The notes under the pieces were generated by a model. It was given only the letters and a program-made list of their open reading frames with translations. It did no database searches and was not told the DNA's origin. From NCBI GenBank assembly GCA_000727475.1, contig KL647302.1, positions 72,657 to 136,656 of the forward strand: 64,000 nt of DNA, read 5' to 3'. The first letter of the stretch is position 1; every line of letters starts with the position of its first letter. Made by a program: the position numbers and the translations under genes. Positions 47,301-53,930 of this stretch are shown piece by piece. This DNA is from Sarcocystis neurona (Eukaryota > Apicomplexa > Conoidasida > Eucoccidiorida > Sarcocystidae).

Positions 47301-50300
47301 GGGCCCTGGCAACAGCGCAGCGGGTGTTTCTGCTCCAGTTTTCGGTTCGAACTTTTTGCAGTCTGCTTGTCCTGTTACACCTGCTGGCCGGGGAGAAGAC
47401 TCATACTCCAGCAGCACACGCAAGCTATTCTCAGGTTTCTTTTGCTGATGGCCGTTTAGCTGCGAGTGTCCTCTTTGCTGAGGCTCTAGCAGTCGGACAC
47501 TCTGCCGTCGTTCTCGACGGGACTGCCGGATTCGCTGTCCCAGCTGTTGCTGATCTTTCCGAATCTGCTGCTGATGTGGTTCTCCATGCCGGTGTTGTGG
47601 TTCTCCCTGCAGCTGCTGCCGCTCTTGCTGCTGGCGGTGTTCCACGTAGTGTTCTTCCTGCTGGTGGTAGTCTTCAGTACCACGCTCGCACACTGACAAA
47701 GAGGCAGCAGCTGCTGATGCTGCGGAGGTGCTGTGAATGCCTTGCGTTGCTGAATATTCCGTTGAGTCGCCCGCACGATGATCCTGTTGAGCGACGTGAC
47801 AAGTAAAGAGGCTGCTGGATGTGGCCGTCCCTTCCTCTTGTGGAGGTCCTGTTTCGTACTGCGCTCTATGAGTGACCGGGCGTGGCACCATCCTCACGTA
47901 TTGATCCGCATAGGTTTCTTGTTGCTTGTTGTCCCCTGGGAGTTCCGTCACACCACGCAGTAATTCTCCCAGCGCGTGGTGCTGTGGATCACTCCGCCCC
48001 GCTCGCCGTCTCTCCTGCTCCAACGAAATACTAGGCTGATGTCGTTCTTCCTCATCGACGACGCACTGCTGTTTTAGGCAGCGGTGCCGCAAGTGCCTCG
48101 ACTGCTGCGGCCGCTGCTGAGGGTCGTGCTGCTCTTGGTGCTCTCCCCCGCGGTCCTCCTCTTGCTGCACCCCGGGGTGTTGCAGCACCTGCGGCAGTGG
48201 CGGCTCTCCATCTGCAGCTTCTCCAAGGCTGCTTGTCAGCTCTGCAGTCCCGTTTGACAGCACTGCCTCAAAGCGCTGCTCGTACTGTTGCTTCCCAAGC
48301 CCCAGAGACTGCTGCCTTGCCTTATCCTGCACAGGACAGTGCTGCGGCAGTCGGTATTGCAGTTGCTCCTGTTGGTGCTGTCTGGCCGCCTGAACGTCCT
48401 CCAGTGCCTTTTGCTGCTTTCGCAGGCGTCCTGCGCCTTCGCCATTTGTCTTCCCCTGCCGTTGCAGCTCTGTCTGCTGTTCCACCTGCTCTTGATTCTT
48501 CGCTTTGGCCTGGTGCTGATGCCTGTATAGCTGCTGAAGCTTCCCCGACTCTCCGACATTTTCGTGCTGCAGCACGCAGCCCTGCTCTTGTAAACATCCT
48601 CGAAGTACCCTTTTTTTCGACTTCGTGCTCTCTTCGTGCCGCTCCGGCTGCGTGTCCTGCTGCTGCTGGTGCGTGCTCGTCGGGTGCGACTGCTGTCTGT
48701 CCTGCTGCGAGATCGTATCCTGCTGCCGATGCTGCACGTCATGTTGCTGCTCCTCCTGCATGTCCTGCTGCTGCGGATGCGTGCCCGTCGGGTGCAACTG
48801 CTCCCTCTCCTGCTGCGACAGCGTATCCCGGTGCCGTTGCTGCACGTCCTGTTGCTGTTCCTCCTGCGTATCCTGCTGCTGCGGGTGCGTGCCCGTCGGG
48901 TGCAACTGCTGCCTGTTCTGCTGCGTATCCTGCTGCCGCTGCTGCACGTGCTGTTCCGGCTCCTGCTGCATGTCCTGCTGGGGGTGCGTCTTCATTCGGA
49001 GCTTCTGCTGGGCAGCCTCGGGTGTCTGCTTGGTCTCCTGATCGTCTATGTGGTGTATGGCTTCCCGCTGNNNNNNNNNNNNNNNNNNNNNNNNNNNNNN
49101 NNNNNNNNNNNNNNNNNNNNNNNNNNNNNNNNNNNNNNNNNNNNNNNNNNNNNNNNNNNNNNNNNNNNNNNNNNNNNNNNNNNNNNNNNNNNNNNNNNNN
49201 NNNNNNNNNNNNNNNNNNNNNNNNNNNNNNNNNNNNNNNNNNNNNNNNNNNNNNNNNNNNNNNNNNNNNNNNNNNNNNNNNNNNNNNNNNNNNNNNNNNN
49301 NNNNNNNNNNNNNNNNNNNNNNNNNNNNNNNNNNNNNNNNNNNNNNNNNNNNNNNNNNNNNNNNNNNNNNNNNNNNNNNNNNNNNNNNNNNNNNNNNNNN
49401 NNNNNNNNNNNNNNNNNNNNNNNNNNNNNNNNNNNNNNNNNNNNNNNNNNNNNNNNNNNNNNNNNNNNNNNNNNNNNNNNNNNNNNNNNNNNNNNNNNNN
49501 NNNCTGCTGCACGTGCTGTTCCGGCTCCTGCTGCATGTCCTGCTGGGGGTGGGCGTCTTCATTCGGAGCTTCTGCTGGGCAGCCTCGGGTGTCTGCTTGG
49601 TCTCCTGATCGTCTATGTGGTGTATGGCTTCCCGCTGCTGCACCTCCTGTTGCTGTTCCTCCTGCGTGTCCTTCTGCTGCTGGTGCGTGTCGGTCTGGCG
49701 CAACTGCTGCCTGTTCTGCTGCGTATCCTGCTGCCGCTGCTGCACGTGCTGTTCCTGCTCCTGTTGCATGTCCTGCTGGGGGTGCGTCTTCATTCGGAGC
49801 TTCTGCTGGGCAGCCTCGGGTGTCTGCTTGGTCTCCTGATCGTCTCTGTGGTGTGTGGCTTCCCGCTGGTGCGCCAGGCCCTGCGATACGTGGCTCGAAG
49901 AGGAACAGAGAGTTGCTGGTGCTGCTTTGGGGTCCGATGGATTGAGCAAGTGGCTGCTACGCACGTTTATTCCTATAAAAGTTAAAGCAGAAGAGAAAGA
50001 CGAAGGAGCGGCAGCAGCGGGGGAGGCAGTAGCTGCGGCGGATACGGCCAAGCAGCCGCAACGCCGCGTAGGCAGGAAGAATTCGGTGCTGGGACCCTCA
50101 CCAGCGGTCGCAGCAGGTAGCTGGTGCTGGTGGTGAAAGCAGAAGCAGCAGCTGTTGCTGCTGCTGCCACAGTACGAAGCATAACCTGCTGCAGCAGCGA
50201 CGGCAGCAGAAGGAGCACGGCTGCGTCGAAGGCTTGTACCGAAAAACGAAGGACTATCGTTTCCAGTATCCTCTTCTTCCGCCGCTGCTGCCAGGGCAAA

Positions 50301-50399
50301 GAGGCTGCAGCCGGAACCGCAGAAGTAAACGACAAGCAAAACGAAGCACAATACGTGCCGATTTAGCACTGGCACACAATCGTCTCTCAGAATATACAT
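41400..50399 (-). CDS. giant Gln/Ser/Asn-rich protein with N-terminal signal
   Basis: One frame is open from ATG 50399 to TGA 41402-41400, about 3000 codons including 433 N. The N-terminus (MYILRDDC, then a core VLCFVLLVVYFCGSG) looks like a signal peptide or anchor. A 129-base intron at 50101-49973 is likely: donor GTGAGG and an acceptor with a long pyrimidine tract ending ACTTTTATAG, with phases agreeing. Residues about 170-550 are Q/H/D-rich tandem repeats of 77 residues, then 35-37 residues. Later come Q/E-rich, Ala-rich, Ser/Asn/Arg-rich and again Q-rich blocks, with Pro/Ala islands. No conserved domain was recognised. A GTAAGTAGG donor at about 50472-50464 suggests an upstream 5' exon, so the true start may differ. 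A sequence error near the gap changes the local frame. Confidence 0.65.
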   Translation of the reverse strand: MYILRDDCVPVLNRHVLCFVLLVVYFCGSGCSLFALAAAAEEEDTGNDSPSFFGTSLRRSRAPSAAVAAAAGYASYCGSSSNSCCFCFHHQHQLPAATAGEGPSTEFFLPTRRCGCLAVSAAATASPAAAAPSSFSSALTFIGINVRSSHLLNPSDPKAAPATLCSSSSHVSQGLAHQREATHHRDDQETKQTPEAAQQKLRMKTHPQQDMQQEQEQHVQQRQQDTQQNRQQLRQTDTHQQQKDTQEEQQQEVQQREAIHHIDDQETKQTPEAAQQKLRMKTPTPSRTCSRSRNSTCSXXXXXXXXXXXXXXXXXXXXXXXXXXXXXXXXXXXXXXXXXXXXXXXXXXXXXXXXXXXXXXXXXXXXXXXXXXXXXXXXXXXXXXXXXXXXXXXXXXXXXXXXXXXXXXXXXXXXXXXXXXXXXXXXXXXXXXXXXXXXXXXXXQREAIHHIDDQETKQTPEAAQQKLRMKTHPQQDMQQEPEQHVQQRQQDTQQNRQQLHPTGTHPQQQDTQEEQQQDVQQRHRDTLSQQEREQLHPTGTHPQQQDMQEEQQHDVQHRQQDTISQQDRQQSHPTSTHQQQQDTQPERHEESTKSKKRVLRGCLQEQGCVLQHENVGESGKLQQLYRHQHQAKAKNQEQVEQQTELQRQGKTNGEGAGRLRKQQKALEDVQAARQHQQEQLQYRLPQHCPVQDKARQQSLGLGKQQYEQRFEAVLSNGTAELTSSLGEAADGEPPLPQVLQHPGVQQEEDRGGEHQEQHDPQQRPQQSRHLRHRCLKQQCVVDEEERHQPSISLEQERRRAGRSDPQHHALGELLRGVTELPGDNKQQETYADQYVRMVPRPVTHRAQYETGPPQEEGTATSSSLFTCHVAQQDHRAGDSTEYSATQGIHSTSAASAAAASLSVCERGTEDYHQQEEHYVEHRQQQERQQLQGEPQHRHGEPHQQQIRKDQQQLGQRIRQSRRERRQSVRLLEPQQRGHSQLNGHQQKKPENSLRVLLEYESSPRPAGVTGQADCKKFEPKTGAETPAALLPGPSHWFPTKAVDAAPHIKKVRAQGNYPRTAECEDVRNADVVSPPRKQKQETQLPRGQPEQQQEQPQKQSQELSQFSSLPSPLSLPSCSPAQSEFTFASPELQDESSAAAAELLQAASSAAAGANAAASSAATVKPFESQASPYDVAATNARSTAAAAETPRSSEACTTARHAATAAASAAAGREAAAPAAKSATAAPPTVEVPSTAAAAPRESFGLQLHQHWSAGADTTATASCPSRRGRRNNAPRREKVFAGFAGGTSHLSSPSCDPSNRYAAAAHLREDRRVVTASAFPQGLRRVSDTAEVAAVPSGVASTIHSSGRAAMTTPPPETAVSEAVTTTRAEAAATGDNQSAGEHRSAPCQTTAKHTTANPTSPAAGPRELSTVVITAAEPVSRVGQKSPAAAARPPHEAGGEVTFSSPEMYKYGNRRLCRGYSCNSREETGSTRSRTGSSTSRSRDRREPCNSSRERLHSTLVSRNGRQTRSTVRSNYRNTNNSHSDGKETPVMSSSAQEENIAQITSRQKGINSSNSSSARRTYQSLSSSTVFPVSSAGARNAAGVAPPDHCLSDTAEQRTSVFVLPKSAAGKAHVGTVVGAATRGHLENVEEANTALTEWKSFAGCSYKQSTPRSAAEEHGLSLSACRYPFQGTPQWRRVLRASPSRNSSSTNKKSDKSSNNSSSSNGRKSSKGKTLRHVLTAWRKCPLRSMMVRFSSGGCAWEAGGTSTTTNNLCVRSRGGAATVRHQQHCSSRTATTAVSSPSARCQCPSRSCSIQTGNPTRAAITNITALFADRRIKEIYTVVPGTATTSERGNWCNAAENNTCTGGKCAGRPERAAEPEGSSKTNSTSCKGGYSSQRNSSMSNMQKRPSGCLCSTEQSNSNSHSNGESSSSNGRQLSYRDGDNCTAGCRNRPYKRCGRSTTTDHRGSWLSCSRIRVPCKDCSDTSSCYSSRSRGRCHHPRAQASGQQRCGSWSRDVSPCASCSSTTSRSSERFCNLRDTEQRVFRSSEPSSFLNAERREGPVLQTKEETLKTDVIAPYQEDTHAAVSLEQQQRKSPRNNSTANRSGSASSSSNRKLLRPPLSAADTLRSIFCPVEHHQQPGFLTQHHEDEGQQENHEPQPSTDSTESYPLAQRHSPYVPQEEQQQLESPRLSAQQRQRGMEQLQQPGHEQQRQQPTQQLQHPRLQQPVEQVRHQCRQLLTQTPQQQARQQHRTQLHPEQHKHCTNLTLPSSAKNSPPPAASLCTPADCPPLSLGTVPSFTGGTVDVSAPAFLPPTSNRNDPQRPPSCRTSPVACRAALAAYGGGGGPASLKKISVSRLFGVEGHQTVTLPGTCVPRESTQRMTSPQQQRPQHREVLLSPQTQVPSREAQPQHQQHEGDWLGPQQEWPQWSCQQQQARPYQQHLAVNQAQQPWHNVLKCQLEQHKESCVTDKQQQQRHEQLQHQQMKAARSALCAVTPQSEGREVTLRVSKELYGNGVVQPMLQQQQQRWPQTCAQKRSAAAPRNPSAVAPYFAATPNLHLASPSFGRREKALTENAVASLDSLGSAAAAVPDAVRISVVAAPPGALTAVLPSAANFTTAAAYSSVKGPAGAAGGDAVGTGAFVPTNNPDVVPQTFPTEKLVVATSAAGKDRIVVSHNTKGLEQKQQHQPRVEQAHSWIRPNSCSALLGQVKRVGEKQQQASPYLFSSHWVQQKQQGITHIRRLQQLRVAGQPVGHTTAKQPVAVYPFCRRRAASAVAVDFTRSSSGRYAICSTPHTEYSSSGYAGRSNPNSCSTTKNRYSSANSLPGNSGCYQPCSSSDSLTGSKSFFMGSRAGSPFPLRHCSPAAAAVLRRPLDASLQRIPKSLRLHVLQQQQHQENGLLLSMQSNLNFSLAASATQKRQHQQRQAQTERSSSGPPLLQRPRPSSSCVFSRSESNRGSLGHTKDSMKVVEWHLQSRNFQQQLQQISKRHLVEGRTAQNSTQDPSLASVKTH
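48840..49868 (-). repeat. 231-base (77-aa) coding tandem repeat, interrupted by gap
   Basis: The landmark CTTCCCGCTG recurs at 49859, 49628 and 49061. The first interval is exactly 231 bases; the second contains the gap. The encoded unit begins QREAIHHIDDQETKQTPEAA and ends in Q/D/T-rich sequence. A related 35-37-residue unit (HPTGTHPQQQD core) continues to about 48640. Confidence 0.88.
49071..49503. other. assembly gap (433 N)
   Basis: The gap lies within the 231-base repeat array of the giant ORF. Its length is not a multiple of three, and the copy on its right edge has two additional bases at 49551-49553, so the coding frame through it is an accident of two errors or estimates. Confidence 0.99.
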
Positions 50400-51189
50400 G
50401 TGCACTTACGTACATGTATATATATATATGTTTATGCATTCATGCATGCGTACAGACGTCGATACCTACTTACCGCTAGCAATGCATGAAGAGAGACCGA
50501 CGTGTCCTCTCGTTTACGTAGACATACGTACACGAATACAGGGTAGCCTTTTTTCGTAATAGATTCGTGGGCCTTTGTAGTGCGACCAGACGCCACACAC
50601 TATTCAACGTCTCTACCGGCACAAAAAGATCTCCCTCTTGAAAAATACAACATTGTACCAGTGCAAACTTGATGAGGCGTTACGGTGTAGCAGAGACAGG
50701 CAAAGGCTTTATCCTAAAACCAATGCCTGCTGTGGACCTCAGTGACTTCCACAGAGAGACACGCGAAACATCGTTCTTCGTTTCCGTCTTCTACTTCTGT
50801 GTGGGCCCATGTAAGGATTACATGTCTATGCGTAAATATGTATAGTATACATGTGTATGTATATGTGTGTATGTATATATATATATATATGTACAAGTGG
50901 GTACGTCGACCCTGCAAATTCCTCCTGTAGTGATCGACGCAAAACTCTACAGCGGGAGGAACGCATCCCTTTGCTATATTGTTCTTTCACGTCTACGAGC
51001 GGTCTGATATGTATACGTATGTACATGATTCTGGATATTTGCCAGTCGCAGCATAGCCACACGTGGATGCTTCTTTTCAGCAGAGCACTGATACAAAGGA
51101 GCCGCCAGCCTATTTGCGTATTGACACTTGAGAAACAGAAGCCGCTCTGCACAACCCAACAAAGGAGAAACAAACGCTGTCTACCGTTC
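50400..51189. other. spacer upstream of giant gene
   Basis: It contains AT tracts at about 50417-50429 and 50875-50891 and a consensus minus-strand donor near 50472. No coding exon is supported. Confidence 0.45.
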
Positions 51190-51432
51190 TCACCGTTCAA
51201 GCTGCTCGAAGGTCTCCCCACTGGTTTGCTGTAGTAGTCTCAAATCCTCAGCGTTGGTGATACTCAGCTGCTCCTGCAGATCCTCCTCTGGGCAATCATC
51301 TCTACCTGTTTCGTGCCCCCAGCAAGAGTGAACCTGCTGAAGCTGTTTTTTTTGCTGCTGTTTCCGCTTCTCCCTTGGGCGCCTCCTTGCAACATCGAAG
51401 GCGCAGAGACGGTCGCTATGCAGTGCCCGAAG
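51190..51432 (-). CDS. candidate terminal exon, polar Gln-rich
   Basis: It follows a strong acceptor (GCTTGCTGGCCCTTGCAG) and is in phase 0 for 80 residues to TGA at 51192-51190. The first part is basic with a short Q/K run (RRRPREKRKQQQKKQLQQ). The second part is acidic and amphipathic (EDLQEQLSITNAEDLRLLQQ). The minus frame is open upstream to about 51620, so a longer exon is possible. The partner exon is not fixed; the signal-peptide frame at 52024-51809 is the nearest candidate. Confidence 0.4.
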   Translation of the reverse strand, partial: LRALHSDRLCAFDVARRRPREKRKQQQKKQLQQVHSCWGHETGRDDCPEEDLQEQLSITNAEDLRLLQQTSGETFEQLER

Positions 51433-51808
51433 CTGCAAGGGCCAGCAAGCAGAAGCACTAGCAATAGCATTCCTTGGTGCAGAAGTGGAAACAGTGATGG
51501 AGTTGTGCCTGAAGCGGCGTTTTGCAGGAAGGAAGGACGAAGGAGAAAAACTCCTGTAGTGGCTACAGCAGAGGACGCGCAGATAGAGCTTCACGGACCG
51601 CTGGTGCCAGCTGCAACTGTTTCACCCATGCGGTGAGAAACTGCAGGAGCACAAACGACGACCCTTTACCACAGCAAAAAGGCAGCCACAGCACTACCTA
51701 AAACAGCCCAGATCTAGTACCTGACAGAACAAAGAGCCTCACAGCAGCAGCTGCAGCGATAGAAGTGCAGTTGCAGCAGAAGTGTCACGGGGCGCGCAGC
51801 AGAAGCTC

Positions 51809-52024
51809 TCAACCACAGAGAAGAAGAGAGGAGTCCACTAGTAGTAGCAGCAGCAACTCGCAGGAAAAGCAAAACTCATCAGCGATACGACAGTGGAAAG
51901 GAGCGGCAGCCACTCGGATGGATGAATAAGGTTCATGTTCCCGTTGAAACGCGGGAAGAAACACGCGGCCAGCAACACTTGTAGACACAAGGGCAAGAAA
52001 ATATACATTGCTCCGCCACTTCAT
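51809..52024 (-). CDS. candidate signal-peptide ORF, 71 aa
   Basis: ATG 52024 starts MKWRSNVYFLALVSTSVAG, a typical signal peptide with a small-residue cleavage site. About 30 polar residues with three cysteines follow, then a leucine-rich end and TGA at 51811-51809. The leucine run comes from a CTG tract, so the real exon may end before it through a donor I could not choose. It may be exon 1 of the gene whose last exon is 51432-51190. Confidence 0.3.
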   Translation of the reverse strand: MKWRSNVYFLALVSTSVAGRVFLPAFQREHEPYSSIRVAAAPFHCRIADEFCFSCELLLLLLVDSSLLLCG

Positions 52025-52259
52025 TTTCTGGGATTTTTGAACACCCAGACGGAGATGCGTGTTTATGTGGACGAGTCCGTTATTTGTCCCGTTGCAAAGC
52101 ACAAGCTTCTACACACACGACCCCCCTAGGTGTACACACATTTTCTCTGCACGGTAATGTTGTATAAGTTAGAATTTATGTACACGTGCACGGATATACT
52201 AAAAGAGAAGGAGGTCGTCAGCAGCAGAACCTTGAACCCTGGTGGAATGCACACAGGTA

Positions 52260-53200
52260 GACTAAAGCTCTGAGGCGCTCACGGCGAGAGCCAGCAGGGA
52301 TCGACGAGACGCAGAGGATGAAGTAGCAGAAGGTGAAGTAGTGGAAAAGGAAGCAGGAAGAGACGAAGCAGCCGAAGATGAAGCAGGAGGTGAAAAAAAT
52401 ATACGCTACACCGAAAAAGCAAGAGAAACAACATCAAGCGCCGAGCATAGGTCTCCGAGGAGATTCCAGATAATATCGACCTAACAGGAGAGGAGAACGA
52501 CGCAATGTGGGGCGCTCGCGCAGAAGGGGAATGTCAAGAAGTGGAAAGACCACAAGAAGACAGCTGTAGAGCTGTGTGCGAGGTGCCCTACCTACCAAGC
52601 AGACGACACGGCAGATCGACACACACAGGCGGCAAGAGAGACGAGAAGGGAAACAGAAGCAGAAACACCTTGGAAAAGATTCAGCACCAAAGCGAAGGCA
52701 ACAGCAGCGAGTAGGAAGAGCCAATAGAAACGAACAAGCGACCAGTGAAAAACAGCAGGGACGACTTGCAACCGCGTGCCAAGCACCCGCAACAAAAGAT
52801 GTCCATGCGTGTGCGAAGCCGGCGACGGCAGGCTTACCAGACACAGGAGGCAGAATGAGACGACACGGTGAGTGCTGGCGACAGTGAGGGGAGCAGCTAC
52901 GCAGACGCGCTCAGGAAAAAAGTCCAGAACTCTCAGGAAAAACGTACAGGAGAGCCTCAGGCGGCCATACGGCAGCAACACGGGGAGCGACGAAGGCAGG
53001 CGCACGGGCAGACGTGGCAACAGAGGACAATACTATGTGAAAACGCAGCACAAAATTGCAGCGTCAAACCTGGAGAGTCGCAGGCAAGGAGAAACAAAGG
53101 CACGCATCAGGCGCATACGTGGGCGAAAGGGCAGTGAGAAAGATCCAGAAGACAAGACGGTAGATGCGGCAGAAGGCAGAGAAGGAATTGCATGATGCTC
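52260..53200 (+). other. purine-rich island with several open plus frames
   Basis: The plus strand is A/G-rich here with few homopolymer runs, and stops are rare in two plus frames. Peptides are highly polar and charged (RDEAAEDEAGGEKNIRYTEK; SSYADALRKKVQNSQEKRTG; ELCARCPTYQADDTADRHTQ). No ATG-to-stop model or splice pair is clear. It could be exons of a basic/acidic protein or a decayed retroelement gag-like region. No reverse transcriptase or integrase motif was seen, so that second idea is only a guess. Confidence 0.25.
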
Positions 53201-53666
53201 GGCAGGCCGAAGTTGTCCGCCGAAGCATAAAGAGCCTTCCCAGACGACGAGAGGAGTCGAAAGAAAAAGAAATAGCATGTCGGCCTTGAGGAAAAGTAGA
53301 CACGAAGCACGAATTCCTATTTCCGCATCTGCAGAAAGAGGACCCTCTTCGAGGGCGTTAAGCTAATGATTTGCTGTTTACTGATTTCCGTCGAGCACGC
53401 CTGTAGTACGGTGCATGTCTGGACATGTAGGTGCGCTAGGGTGCACATGCGTCACTTCGTAGATTCGTGCGCATGAGTGTGGGGCTGAACATCTGTATAT
53501 ATATCTCTACAACAATACGGAGAGGTATATGCCGCCTCAGGTGACTGTAGAAAAAGATGTTTACCTGAGCTTTCACAGTTTTTCTACTGTAAATAGACTC
53601 ATAACATTTCTACGTACGTGTCCCTACGTGTCCAAATACCTGCATACTCAGATAAGTATACACGTA

Positions 53667-53669
<3 letters not shown>

Positions 53670-53697
<28 letters not shown>
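53670..53697. repeat. (TA)n microsatellite
   Basis: About fourteen TA units. Confidence 0.95.
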
Positions 53698-53700
<3 letters not shown>

Positions 53701-53930
53701 TCTACGTGTGTGGTCGTGTACACATACTGTCTCTGTGTTTTCGCGCTTGCGTGCACGAGCAGACGCATGTGTAAGGGACGACGTATTAATCGGGGCCGTC
53801 TGGAAGCAGAGTTTGTATTTATCGTTGCATGCACGAGTGCCGCAGTTTCTCCACTTCGCGGTGTGTCTTCCCTGCGTAAGTGCCTTCTTCTTATAAAAGG
53901 CTTTGCAGCTGTTGCTGCCGGTATAGTGCA

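Noticed and set aside
43294..47806. Many plus frames of 90-160 codons inside the giant minus ORF
   Set aside because: They are leucine/alanine/cysteine-rich shadows of the Q/S/A-rich minus frame.
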